Shown here: positions 42,287 to 50,869 of the stretch, piece by piece
How the letters are laid out: each line of letters begins with the position of its first letter
Position numbering within the stretch: the stretch's first letter is position 1
NCBI GenBank assembly: GCA_019752015.1
Contig: JAIEMQ010000004.1
Location: 1 to 64,000, forward strand
Direction: 5' to 3'
Length of the DNA stretch: 64,000 bases
Source: Cyanobacteriota bacterium
Lineage (GTDB): Bacteria; Acidobacteriota; Vicinamibacteria; Vicinamibacterales; UBA2999
Made by a program: the position numbers and the translations under genes
Notes under the pieces: generated by a model
The model's input: the letters and a program-made list of their open reading frames with translations, nothing else
What the model was told of the DNA's origin: nothing
The model's database searches: none

Positions 42287-43338
42287 GCCGGATCTTTCTC
42301 AGCCAGATACAACTCTTCGATGAGCACCTGAATAATCGCCGCGGTCGGGACTGCGAGCAGCGCGCCAACGACGCCCAGCAGGGAGCTGCCGATGATCAGC
42401 GAGGCGATGACCGTCACCGCGCTCAAGCCGACCGTCTGGCCCATCACCTTCGGCACCAGCACGTTGTTCTCGAGCAGTTGCAGGGCCCAGCAGTAACCTG
42501 CCACACCAAGCGCGAGACCGGGCGAGACCGTGAGTGCAACGAGGACGGCCGGTATCGCCGAAAGCAGCGGGCCGACCATCGGGATCATCTCGCCGATGCC
42601 GGCGATCACGGCGAGCACGAAGAAATACGGCACGCCCATGAAGAAGAAGCCGATTGCCGACATGGTGCCGATGATCAGGCCGAGCAGCATCTGGCCGCCG
42701 AGCCAGGCGCTGATCTTCGCGGCGACGAGCCCGCTGATCTTCGAAACGCGATTACGTTCGCGGCGGTGAAACAGCCGCACGAACAACTCGGACAGACCGT
42801 GCGCATCGACCAGCAGGTAGAACGTCAGCAGCAGAATCGTGATCAGACCGAAGATGCCGCCAATGAAACCCCACAACGTCGCGATGACGACGGTGACCGC
42901 GTCGCCGCTGCCGGCCGGCGCCTGCTGCAGCAGCTCCTTGAACGATGCGCCCGGAGCAATCAGCCCCCACGATGTCAGCCGCCGCTGGGCCATGTCCATG
43001 TATGCGGGCAGCTGTGTCCAGAATTCCTGCGACTGGCGAACGAGCGGCGGGACGACCGCCGCGCCAAGACCGGCGAACGCGCCAATCACCGTCGCGTAGA
43101 TCACCAGAATCGCCGCCGGACGCGGCAGCTGGCGCCTGCCAATTTTCCAGCTGCGCCGTTCGATGGCATGGACGAGCGGCGCGATCCCCGTCGCAAACAG
43201 CGCGCTGACGTAGATCAGCAGCAGCGGTCCGCGAACGAGATACAGCGTCCACAGCAAAATGACTGTGATCGCGGCCGCGGCGCACGCGTAGCGGATGAGG
43301 CTACGCGGATCGGAACTGTGCGGTGAAGTCGGCGACAT
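42283..43338 (-). CDS. AI-2E-family (TerC/YdiK-like PerM) permease
   Basis: 351 aa, about eight membrane helices. The fold order and the GEMIPMVGPLLSAIPAVLVAL and QLLENNVLVPKVMG blocks are typical. Members include TqsA and PerM; real substrates vary and are mostly unknown. It overlaps the aminotransferase gene upstream by 38 bp and the membrane protein downstream by 4 bp, so the three genes form a run. Confidence 0.88.
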   Translation of the reverse strand: MSPTSPHSSDPRSLIRYACAAAAITVILLWTLYLVRGPLLLIYVSALFATGIAPLVHAIERRSWKIGRRQLPRPAAILVIYATVIGAFAGLGAAVVPPLVRQSQEFWTQLPAYMDMAQRRLTSWGLIAPGASFKELLQQAPAGSGDAVTVVIATLWGFIGGIFGLITILLLTFYLLVDAHGLSELFVRLFHRRERNRVSKISGLVAAKISAWLGGQMLLGLIIGTMSAIGFFFMGVPYFFVLAVIAGIGEMIPMVGPLLSAIPAVLVALTVSPGLALGVAGYCWALQLLENNVLVPKVMGQTVGLSAVTVIASLIIGSSLLGVVGALLAVPTAAIIQVLIEELYLAEKDPA

Positions 43339-44512
43339 CTTGGTAGATCGCGTCGAGCTCTTGCCGCGAAGCCAGGAAGACGATCCGGAAGAAGCCGTCT
43401 TCGAGCGCGGTGCCGAATCCGGATCCGTAGACCGTCAGCACGCCCTTGGATCGCAGCAGGCCGAGCACGAAGTCGGTGTCTTTCTTCCCGGGCGGCAAGT
43501 CCACTTTCGGCATCGCGTAGAACGCGCTCTTCGGCATCACGCACGACATGCCCGGTATCGCGTTGATGCGCTTCGTCGTCAACTCGGCGCGGTCGCGCAG
43601 CTCTTTTCTGAACGAGACCTGGTGCGATCGATCGCCGGTGAGCGCCGCCGTGACCGCGTACTGCATCGGTCCCGGGCTGCACAGGCGGCCATCGGCGAGC
43701 TTCTTGATCGCCGCGAGCGCGGGATCGAGGCGCGGCGACGAGCCCACCGCCATCCAGCCGGCGCGCCAGCCGGGCGCGAGATACGCCTTCGACAGGCTCG
43801 AGTAGGAAATGATCGGCGCGTCGTTATCGAGCGCCGCCATCGCCGGCACCGGGCCGTCATACGAGAGATCGCCGTAGACTTCGTCGGCGAGGATCACCAA
43901 CCCGTGCTGCTCCGCGATCCCGATCAGCGCGCGTCGCGTGGCGTCGGGATACACGGCGCCGGTCGGATTGTTCGGATCGATCACGACCAGCGCGCGGGTC
44001 TTCGCGGTGATCTGGCTGCGGAGGTGATCGAGGTCGGGCTGCCAGTCGTTGGTGTGATCGGTGCGATAGTACGCCGGCGTCGCGCCGATCTTCGCGAGCA
44101 CCGCGGTGTAGAGCGGATACGTCGGCGACGGCACCAGCACTTCTTCGCCTTCGTCAACGATGCCGGTCAGCGCGAGCTCGATGCCTTCGGATGTTCCCGA
44201 CGTGATCAACACGCGATCGGCGGACACGTTGACGCCGCGCGCCACGAAATCGGCGGCCGCGGCTTCACGCGCTTCGACAATGCCCGGCGACGGCACGTAG
44301 CCGTTGTGGCCGTCGCGCATCGCCTTGATCACCGCTTCGATTAGATGCGGCGGCGTCAGGAATCCAAACTGATTCGGATCGCCGATGTTGAGATAGCGGA
44401 CTTTCTTACCGCCGGCCTCGACCTTTTTCGCTTCCGCGACGATGTTCCGAATCGCGTACGTAAAACGATCGACGCGCTGAGCGGTACGAATGGCCGAGGC
44501 AGTCACCGACAT
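43301..44512 (-). CDS. Alanine-type PLP aminotransferase (class I/II)
   Basis: 403 aa from ATG 44512; ATG 44542 would add MTPIRDNRWT but lies inside a palindrome. LNIGDPNQFGF, ITSGTSEGIELAL, DPNNPTGAVYP, ILADEVYGDLSY and the PLP lysine in SLSKAYLAPGWRAGW are all seen, closest to AlaA-like enzymes making alanine or handling other amino acids. Two 17-bp dyads, 32 bp apart, lie just upstream and match one at the Lrp/AsnC locus. Confidence 0.9.
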   Translation of the reverse strand: MSVTASAIRTAQRVDRFTYAIRNIVAEAKKVEAGGKKVRYLNIGDPNQFGFLTPPHLIEAVIKAMRDGHNGYVPSPGIVEAREAAAADFVARGVNVSADRVLITSGTSEGIELALTGIVDEGEEVLVPSPTYPLYTAVLAKIGATPAYYRTDHTNDWQPDLDHLRSQITAKTRALVVIDPNNPTGAVYPDATRRALIGIAEQHGLVILADEVYGDLSYDGPVPAMAALDNDAPIISYSSLSKAYLAPGWRAGWMAVGSSPRLDPALAAIKKLADGRLCSPGPMQYAVTAALTGDRSHQVSFRKELRDRAELTTKRINAIPGMSCVMPKSAFYAMPKVDLPPGKKDTDFVLGLLRSKGVLTVYGSGFGTALEDGFFRIVFLASRQELDAIYQDVADFTAQFRSA

Positions 44513-44533
44513 TGTCCAGCGATTATCCCTGAT

Positions 44534-44566
44534 GGGCGTCATTGGTGCTTAGCACCAACGACGCCC
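44534..44566. promoter_or_regulatory. 33-bp near-perfect palindrome with 17-bp core dyad
   Basis: Core TTGGTGCTTAGCACCAA (44542-44558) flanked by GGGCGTC and GACGCCC. It covers one possible start codon of the aminotransferase. Candidate Lrp/AsnC site or dispersed palindrome. Confidence 0.6.
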
Positions 44567-44573
44567 CGCCCGG

Positions 44574-44590
44574 TTGGTGCAAAGCACCCA
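44574..44590. promoter_or_regulatory. Second 17-bp dyad upstream of the aminotransferase
   Basis: TTGGTGCAAAGCACCCA, centred 32 bp from the first dyad and followed by the same CGACGCCCC. Confidence 0.5.
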
Positions 44591-44748
44591 CGACGCCCCC
44601 AACGGATGAGTCCAAAATGCCGTCTGCGTCATGTAATAGCTACACACTTACATGGGTGCGCAGGATGACCCACCTCGGCAATTTTGGGTTAAACTGCTGA
44701 AACGGAATGCCTTACTCGTTTGGCAAGAAACTTGGTTATGTAAGGGGC

Positions 44749-45687
44749 ATGCGGCGGATCCTCCAAGCCCTCGCCATCGTGCTTACGCCATTAACGGCGG
44801 CGGCGCAGGGGACCGCGGAGAACCAGCAGGCCACGTTCCGCTCAGGTGTCGATCTCGTCACCGTGAGCGCCACGGTCAGAGACGGAAAAGGGCGACTCGT
44901 GAAGGACCTGACCAGGAAGGATTTCGAAGTGATCGACCGCGGCGAACGCCGCGCGATCAACGAATTCCGATCCGAGCGGGCGCCCCTCAGCCTGGCGATT
45001 CTCTTCGACGTGAGCGGCAGCATGGACACTGCCGATCGCAAGACCGCCGCGAAGTTTGCGGCCCACCATCTGATTAATCAGCTGGACGGGGGCCGCGACG
45101 AGGCCGGGCTGTTTGCTTTTGACAGCCGGCTACGCGAGGTGGCCCCGTTCTCGGTCGATACGCGCGCCCTCAAAGGCGCGCTGGGGGAGGTCGATCCGTT
45201 CGGGGCTACCTCGTTACATGACGCGATTTCCGCAGCCGCGGAGCGCGTCGCAACGAGACCCATGGCGCGGCGCGCCGTGGTCGTGCTCACGGACGGCATC
45301 GATACGGCGAGCCGCCTGACGCCCGCACAGGTGTCGGCGAAGGCGGCGGCGATCGACGTTCCTGTCTACATCATCGCAACGGTTCTTCCCATCGACGATC
45401 CGACCTCCGACCGCGCCACCCCAGGCTCAAAGCGGCAGGCCCCTGCGTCGATTGGCACCATCGAGGACCTCGCGCGGTGGACGGGTGGAGCGCTGCATTA
45501 CAGCAGCACGTCGGCGTCGGCCTACCAGGCCGCGCGCTCAGTGATCGATGAACTGCGTCACTTGTATCTGATCGCGTTCGAGCCGGGCGCAGATCCGGGG
45601 TGGCACCCCATCGAGATTCGTACGTCGCAGAAAGACTTCGTGGTGCGGACGCGCGGCGGATATGTCGCTGGTCCAAATGCTCGTTAA
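44749..45687 (+). CDS. Secreted VWFA-domain protein, acidobacterial type
   Basis: 312 aa from ATG 44749 (MRRILQALAIVLTPLTAAAQ is a signal peptide). FRSGVDLVTVSATVRDGKG then a von Willebrand A domain with MIDAS DVSGSM (near 97-102), T in GATSLHD and D in LTDGIDT. This is the VWFA-related domain common in Acidobacteria, probably an adhesion or complex-assembly protein outside the cytoplasm. Function unknown. A GGGATCG heptamer array follows 2 bp after the stop. Confidence 0.88.
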   Translation: MRRILQALAIVLTPLTAAAQGTAENQQATFRSGVDLVTVSATVRDGKGRLVKDLTRKDFEVIDRGERRAINEFRSERAPLSLAILFDVSGSMDTADRKTAAKFAAHHLINQLDGGRDEAGLFAFDSRLREVAPFSVDTRALKGALGEVDPFGATSLHDAISAAAERVATRPMARRAVVVLTDGIDTASRLTPAQVSAKAAAIDVPVYIIATVLPIDDPTSDRATPGSKRQAPASIGTIEDLARWTGGALHYSSTSASAYQAARSVIDELRHLYLIAFEPGADPGWHPIEIRTSQKDFVVRTRGGYVAGPNAR

Positions 45688-45689
45688 CT

Positions 45690-45725
45690 GGGGATCGGGG
45701 ATCGGGGATCAGGGATCAGGGATCG
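45690..45725 (+). repeat. Heptamer array GGGATCG/GGGATCA
   Basis: Five 7-bp units directly after the VWFA stop codon; same family as 12094-12129. Confidence 0.92.
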
Positions 45726-45767
45726 GTTGATCTCCCGAAGTGGTGAAAGGTGGAGGAGAGACTAATC

Positions 45768-46445
45768 ATGCGTAACTCCCTTATGACTGTCGGAGTGATC
45801 GTGACCGCGCTCAGCGTGGCGCCGGCGTGCGCGACCAAGAAGTTCGTGCGCACCTCGGTGGGTGAAGTGAACGACAAGGTGACCAGCCAGGGCAAGACGC
45901 TCGAAGAGACGCAGGAGCGTGTCCGTCAGGCCGAAGGCCGCATCACCGAGGTCGACGCGAAGGCGGCGGCCGCGGGCGATTCGGCGACCAAGGCCAACAG
46001 CGCCGCTGCCGAAGCGGCCAACCGCGCCACCGAAGTCGGCCGCACCGCGGAAGCGCGTGCGGTCAGCATCGAAGGCGAAATGCGCAAGCTGATCTTCGAG
46101 ACGGTGCTCAGTGAAGACCGCGGCCAGTTCAAGCTCGGCAAGTCAGTGTTGCCCGAGGACGCGACCGGCGCGCTCGACAACATGGTCAGCCAGCTCAAGG
46201 CGGACAAGAAGAACGTGTGGGTCGAGATTGAAGGCCACACCGACAGCACCGGCGACAAGCTGATGAACGAGAAGCTCGGTCTCGCCCGCGCCGAAGCCGT
46301 GAAGCGGTATCTCTACGAGCGTCACCAGATCCCGCTGCACAAGATCAATGTGATCAGCTACGGCGAGGAGAAGCCGGTGGCGCCGAACAACACCCGCGAC
46401 GGGCGGGCGCAGAACCGTCGTGTTGTCATCAAGGTGTTGGCGTAA
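45768..46445 (+). CDS. OmpA/Pal-like outer-membrane lipoprotein
   Basis: 225 aa from ATG 45768 with a strong GGAGGAGAG ribosome site. Lipobox near SVAPAC, an Ala-rich coiled coil with heptad pattern (about 30-100), then an OmpA C-domain with IEGHTDSTGDKLMNEKLGLARA and NRRVVIKV, which binds peptidoglycan. It tethers the outer membrane to the wall. The long coiled coil is reminiscent of Lpp-Pal hybrids. Confidence 0.9.
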   Translation: MRNSLMTVGVIVTALSVAPACATKKFVRTSVGEVNDKVTSQGKTLEETQERVRQAEGRITEVDAKAAAAGDSATKANSAAAEAANRATEVGRTAEARAVSIEGEMRKLIFETVLSEDRGQFKLGKSVLPEDATGALDNMVSQLKADKKNVWVEIEGHTDSTGDKLMNEKLGLARAEAVKRYLYERHQIPLHKINVISYGEEKPVAPNNTRDGRAQNRRVVIKVLA

Positions 46446-46525
46446 TCAATTCGTGAACTGCCGGGCGCGGCACTTCTTGCCGGGGGCTTCAACGCCGCCG
46501 GGGGATGTGCCGCTTGCCGGGTCTG

Positions 46526-47230
46526 CTACTTCGGTTTCCAGCCCCAGAATCGCACGATCGTGTAGACGGCCTTGAAGGCGTCTTTCAACCCGATCTTCTT
46601 TCCCTCTTCATACGTTCGGCCGTGATACGAGATCGGCACCTCGTAGATCCGCGCGCGCATGGCCGCGACCTTCTGCGTGATCTCAGGCTCGATGCCGAAA
46701 TCGCGTGACTGCAGATCGAGCCGATCGGCCACCTTCCTCACCATCACCTTGTAACAGGTCTCCATGTCGGTGAGGTTCAGATCGCTGAACATGTTCGACA
46801 GCGTGGTGAGGAGCTTGTTGCCGACGGAGTGCCAGAAGTAGAGGACCCGATGGCCGCGCGGCGATCCGAGGAAGCGCGAGCCGTAGACCACGTCGGCTTC
46901 GCCGTCGAGAATGGGCCGGATCAGTTGCGGATACTCGCGCGGGTCGTATTCGAGGTCGGCGTCCTGGATGATCACCATATCGCCGGTCGCTTCCTGAATG
47001 CCGCGCCACACCGCCGCGCCCTTGCCCTGGTTGTGCGGCTGGAAAAACACGCGCACGCCGTTCTTGCCGTCGAGCTCTTTGAGGATGTCGCGGGTGCCGT
47101 CGCTGGAGCCGTCGTCCACGATGATCAGCTCTTTCGAGACGGAGCCAAGATCAACGTCGAGGACGCGGGAGACGATGGTGCGGATGGTGGCCTGCTCGTT
47201 GTACGCAGGCATCACGACGGAAAGTTTCAT
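46526..47230 (-). CDS. Family 2 glycosyltransferase, dolichyl-phosphate-mannose-synthase-like
   Basis: 234 aa, soluble. [23 protein letters not shown] and the metal-binding QDADLEYDP are the GT-A motifs; GSRFLG follows. Likely transfers a sugar from a nucleotide sugar to a polyprenyl phosphate. The missing membrane anchor is common for this subgroup. CTTGCCGGGG repeats lie beyond the stop and a GGTTCC-based hairpin upstream. Confidence 0.9.
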   Translation of the reverse strand: MKLSVVMPAYNEQATIRTIVSRVLDVDLGSVSKELIIVDDGSSDGTRDILKELDGKNGVRVFFQPHNQGKGAAVWRGIQEATGDMVIIQDADLEYDPREYPQLIRPILDGEADVVYGSRFLGSPRGHRVLYFWHSVGNKLLTTLSNMFSDLNLTDMETCYKVMVRKVADRLDLQSRDFGIEPEITQKVAAMRARIYEVPISYHGRTYEEGKKIGLKDAFKAVYTIVRFWGWKPK

Positions 47231-47259
47231 CGGGCGTGAATATCTTAGCCCGATGACGC

Positions 47260-47345
47260 GGTTCCAACTGTTCCAGGGGTTCCAATAGTTCCAAGGGCGG
47301 GTTCTCCACCCCTGGAACCGCTGGAACCCTTGGAACCTATGGAAC
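47260..47345. repeat. GGTTCCAA/TTGGAACC inverted array
   Basis: Four GTTCCA-type units on the left and four GGAACC-type units on the right form a long stem between the GT2 start and the CHRD end. The CHRD stop (TAG) is made by the last unit. Confidence 0.8.
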
Positions 47346-47822
47346 CCTGATGACCTGTCCGCGGATCTCGCCGCCGGGGTTTGCCGTCGAGTGGACGTTC
47401 ATGTAGACGTTGCCGAGCAGCAGCGCCTGGATGAAGTCCTCCCATGAGTTGATGCCCTGCGCCGCACGCGCGGTCAGGTCGGTCGCCGACGCGGTACCGC
47501 TGATTGCGAAGTCGTTCGAGACGTTCGGTGCCCCCGGGACCGTGAAGTTGACGACGACCGGGCCGTTGGTGCCCTGGGCGCCAACGTGGAAATGCGACGC
47601 CGTGGTGCCGACCGGCATGTTGTAGACGTCGATACGGTAGGTCACGACCTGCGTCGCCAGGTTTACCGACACGGTGCCGGTGCCGACCGATCCGGTGTTC
47701 ACTGCCGGATTCTCGTTGGCGCCGCTCAGCGCCGCCGTGAAGTTGATGGTTTGAGCCTGGGCCGACGAAGCCGCCAGGATGAAGAGGGCCGCTAGAGCTA
47801 GAGCCAGTGAAAGACGTCGCAT
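47337..47822 (-). CDS. Secreted CHRD-domain protein
   Basis: 161 aa. Signal peptide [23 protein letters not shown], then a CHRD fold: [29 protein letters not shown] and [18 protein letters not shown]. Such proteins are exported, may bind metals, and are poorly understood. AAGGAG lies 8 nt before the ATG, and a sigma54-like promoter is upstream. Confidence 0.9.
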   Translation of the reverse strand: MRRLSLALALAALFILAASSAQAQTINFTAALSGANENPAVNTGSVGTGTVSVNLATQVVTYRIDVYNMPVGTTASHFHVGAQGTNGPVVVNFTVPGAPNVSNDFAISGTASATDLTARAAQGINSWEDFIQALLLGNVYMNVHSTANPGGEIRGQVIRVP

Positions 47823-47877
47823 CTCAGATCACTCCTTTGAAGCGCCCCTGAAGGGAATGGCGCAAGCCCGGGGGTAA

Positions 47878-47892
47878 GCAGGATGCGGGCCA
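47878..47892 (-). promoter_or_regulatory. Sigma54-like promoter for the CHRD gene
   Basis: On the minus strand TGGCCCGCATCCTGC has GG and GC 10 bp apart, with two mismatches to TGGCACG-N4-TTGC. The start would be about 45 nt before the ATG at 47822. The remaining 47893-48012 shows nothing certain. Confidence 0.45.
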
Positions 47893-48012
47893 AGGCAATT
47901 CCCCGAACTTTATTGAGATCTTTAACTGTTCAATAGCGCGGGATTACGTACGGCGAAACTCGTTACGGCAGGCGTACTTTCGTGCAAACGGGTTCGGGCG
48001 TATCCTTCCGCG

Positions 48013-48615
48013 ATGGCGCGCAAGAAAATCGACGAATCCCGACGGGATTTCTTAAAGACGGTCGGCGTGGTGGCGTCCGCTTCCGCGTCGCTCACTATCG
48101 CCCCCGAGGCTAGGGCGAGACAGGCCCTCGCTACGCTCGGGCCTGGCGAGGTTCCCGTCACGCTGACAATCAACGGACGACGGCATCAGTTGAACGTCGA
48201 GCCGCGCGTCACGCTGCTCGATGCGATGCGGACGCGGCTCGAGATCACCGGCCAGAAGCGCGTCTGCGATCGCGGTGCGTGCGGCGCGTGCACTGTAATC
48301 ATCGAGGGGCGCACGTATTACTCCTGCTCGATGCTGGCAATCGAAGCGCAGGGAAAAAACATCCGGACCGTTGACGGGCTCGCGAACGGCAGCACGCTGC
48401 ATCCCGTGCAACAAGCCTTCTGCGACAACGACGGTCTGATGTGCGGCTTCTGCACGCCGGGCTTCGTGATGGCGACGGTCGCGCTGCTCGAGAAGAATCC
48501 GAATCCAACTCCGGAACAGGCCAAGCGGGCGCTCGACGGAAATCTCTGTCGATGCGGCACCAACATCGGCGTATTGAAAGCTGCGCTTGCCGTGAAGGGA
48601 GGCGCGCGTGGATAA
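48013..48615 (+). CDS. Tat-exported [2Fe-2S] subunit of aldehyde/xanthine oxidoreductase (PaoA/YagT-like)
   Basis: 200 aa. Twin-arginine signal SRRDFLKT, then plant-type ferredoxin (CDRGACGACTV with the fourth Cys in YYSC) and the C-terminal second cluster domain (CGFCTPG and CRCGT). First gene of a three-gene Mo-hydroxylase operon, overlapping the large-subunit gene by 8 bp. The signal implies a periplasmic enzyme, as in PaoABC. A palindromic element at 48122-48144 extends the linker after the signal (EARARQALATLGPGE). Confidence 0.92.
   Translation: MARKKIDESRRDFLKTVGVVASASASLTIAPEARARQALATLGPGEVPVTLTINGRRHQLNVEPRVTLLDAMRTRLEITGQKRVCDRGACGACTVIIEGRTYYSCSMLAIEAQGKNIRTVDGLANGSTLHPVQQAFCDNDGLMCGFCTPGFVMATVALLEKNPNPTPEQAKRALDGNLCRCGTNIGVLKAALAVKGGARG
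48122..48144. repeat. In-frame element AGGCCC ... GGGCCT in paoA-like
   Basis: 6-bp arms around TCGCTACGCTC. Lies in the linker between Tat signal and ferredoxin domain. Confidence 0.6.
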
Positions 48616-50869
48616 CGGTTCCCGGATCCCGGCTTCCGGTTCCCGCCAGGTTGCGGAGGTGCAGGCGCCAGCGAGACCTCCGCAACATGAAAAGTATCCG
48701 TGGCCCGAGAAGTCGCGGCTCCTCGGCACGCGCGTGTCGCGCATCGACGGGCCGATGAAGGTTTCGGGACGCGCGAAATATTCGTACGACATCGTGCGGC
48801 CGGGCATGCTCTATGGCCGGATCCTGCGATCGCCGCACGCGCACGCGCGTTTGAAGAGCATCGACGCATCGGCGGCGGAGAAGGCGCCCGGCGTCAAGGC
48901 ACTGCTCATCACGATCAAACCGGGCGAGAAAGTGATGTTCCCCGGCGAGGAAATCGGCGCGCTCGCGGCCGCCACCGAACAGCAGGCGGCAGACGCTCTG
49001 CGAATGATCAAGGTCGAGTGGGAAGTGCTGCCCGCGCTCGCGAACGTCGAGCAGGCCATGCGTCCGGAAGCGCCGCAGGTGTTCACGCCCGCCAACACAC
49101 GCCGCGGCACGGCGCAGGAAGACGGCGATCTCGCCGCGGGCTTCAAGTCAGCCGCGTTCACCGTTGAAGGCACTTACTCGACGCAGGTGCAGACGCACAC
49201 GTCGCTCGAGACGCACGGCTGCGTGTGCGAATGGAACGGCGACAACCTGACGGCGTGGGTGTCGACGCAGGCGGTGCACGGCACGCGCGAAGGCTTCGCG
49301 CAGGGGCTGAAGATTCCGCAGGCCAACGTGCGCGTGATCACCGAATTCATGGGCGGCGGCTTCGGCAGCAAGTTCGGCCCCGACATGCAGGGGTTGCTGT
49401 GCGCGCGGCTCGCCAAGGCGGCCAACGCGCCCGTCAAGCTGATGCTCGATCGCAAGGAAGAGCATCTCGCAACCGGCAATCGTCCATCCGCGTTCGCCAA
49501 GGTCAAAGCGGGTGTGTCCGCCGACGGCAAGCTCACCGCGTTCGATGCGACGACGTGGGGTACGGGTGGAGCGGGAGCGGGATCCGATTACCCGCTGCCG
49601 TATATCTACGTGTTCCCGAATCGCCGGCGCATGCACACCGACGTCTACATCAACTCGGGACAGCAGCGCGCCATGCGCGCGCCGGGACATCCGCAAGGAT
49701 GTTTCGTGACCGAAGTGTTGATGGACGAGCTCGCGGATCAAGTGCGGATGGATCCGATGGAGTTCCGCCTCAAGAACCTGCCGCCGCTGGCGCCGAATGC
49801 GATGTGGGCGAAGTACTTCCCGATGGGCGCGGAGCGGATCAACTGGAAGAGCCGGCATGTCACGGGTGATCCCACGCCTGGTCCGATCAAGCGCGGCCTC
49901 GGCTGCTCCGCGAATCGCTGGGGCGGCGCGGGCACCGGCGCTCGCGCGCATTGCGAGATCGCGTCGGACGGCAGCGTCGTGATGCGCTGCGGCACGCAGG
50001 ACATCGGCACCGGCAACCGCACCATCATGGCCATGGTCGTCGCGGAAACGCTCGGGCTCGAAGTGCCGCAGATCACGATCGAGCTCGGCGACAGCCATCA
50101 TCCGTTCGCGCCGGGCTCGGGTGGATCGACAACGGCCGCCGCCGTGATGCCGGCGATGAGAGTGACCGCGGGCAAGGCGCGCGATGCGTTGTTCGAGCGC
50201 ATTGCGCCGCAGCTGGGGGTGGCGGCGACGGAGATCAACATCGGTGTCGGCGAAGTTCACGTCGTGAGCCCTTCGACTCCTGACAGTTCGGCCTCTGGCC
50301 AAACTGCCAGTCGCTCAGGGCAGGCTCCCATTCTTCGCCGAGTCGCCTGGCGCGACGCCTGCAAGATGCTCGGCACGGTTCCGGTGTCGGTGGATGGGCA
50401 GTGGGAGCGCGGCCTGTCGGCCGGCGGCACGAGCGGCGTGCAGTTCGCCGAGGTCGAAGTCGACATCGAGACCGGCATCACGAAGGTGAAGAAGATCGTG
50501 TGCGTGCAGGACTGCGGGCTGGTCGTCGATCTGAAGACCGCCGAGACGCAGTGCCACGGCGGCATCATCAGCGGCGTGAACTACGGGGTGTTCGAAGAGC
50601 GCATTCTCGATCGCAACACCGCGAACATGGTCAACCCGAACATGGAGTGGTACCACATGGCCGGGCAGTCGGACATTCCGGAGATTGATGTCGTGCTCGT
50701 CGACACACCGGAACGGGGAGTGATTGGCATCGGCGAGCCGCCCGCCGTGGCGACCGCGGCAGCGGTCGCGAATGCGATACGCAACGCCACTGGCGTGACG
50801 CTGCGCAACATTCCGATCACGCCGGACAAATTGCTGACGGAGCTCGAGCGGGCGGGAGGCACGAATTGA
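48608..50869 (+). CDS. Molybdopterin-binding large subunit (PaoC/YagR-like)
   Basis: 753 aa. GTRVSRIDGPMKVSGRAKY start, GGGFGSKFG Moco site, QRAMRAPGHPQ, GTQDIGTGNRT and the catalytic Glu in GIGEPPAVAT. Oxidises aldehydes or N-heterocycles with water as oxygen source. The gene order is A-C-B rather than A-B-C as in E. coli. A 54-bp palindromic insert (50268-50321, SPSTPDSSASGQTASRSG) interrupts the domain near residue 560. The N-terminal NGSRIPASGSRQ also looks repeat-derived. Confidence 0.92.
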   Translation: MDNGSRIPASGSRQVAEVQAPARPPQHEKYPWPEKSRLLGTRVSRIDGPMKVSGRAKYSYDIVRPGMLYGRILRSPHAHARLKSIDASAAEKAPGVKALLITIKPGEKVMFPGEEIGALAAATEQQAADALRMIKVEWEVLPALANVEQAMRPEAPQVFTPANTRRGTAQEDGDLAAGFKSAAFTVEGTYSTQVQTHTSLETHGCVCEWNGDNLTAWVSTQAVHGTREGFAQGLKIPQANVRVITEFMGGGFGSKFGPDMQGLLCARLAKAANAPVKLMLDRKEEHLATGNRPSAFAKVKAGVSADGKLTAFDATTWGTGGAGAGSDYPLPYIYVFPNRRRMHTDVYINSGQQRAMRAPGHPQGCFVTEVLMDELADQVRMDPMEFRLKNLPPLAPNAMWAKYFPMGAERINWKSRHVTGDPTPGPIKRGLGCSANRWGGAGTGARAHCEIASDGSVVMRCGTQDIGTGNRTIMAMVVAETLGLEVPQITIELGDSHHPFAPGSGGSTTAAAVMPAMRVTAGKARDALFERIAPQLGVAATEINIGVGEVHVVSPSTPDSSASGQTASRSGQAPILRRVAWRDACKMLGTVPVSVDGQWERGLSAGGTSGVQFAEVEVDIETGITKVKKIVCVQDCGLVVDLKTAETQCHGGIISGVNYGVFEERILDRNTANMVNPNMEWYHMAGQSDIPEIDVVLVDTPERGVIGIGEPPAVATAAAVANAIRNATGVTLRNIPITPDKLLTELERAGGTN
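50268..50321 (+). repeat. 54-bp in-frame palindromic element in paoC-like
   Basis: Begins GCCCTTCGACT and ends CGCTCAGGGC; the centre is an imperfect 14-bp inverted repeat (CTGACAGTTCGGCC / GGCCAAACTGCCAG). Adds exactly 18 codons. Confidence 0.8.

Noticed and set aside
44721-44735. Sigma54 promoter for the VWFA gene (TGGCAAGAAACTTGG)
   Set aside because: The invariant GC of the -12 element is GG, and the predicted start would coincide with the start codon.
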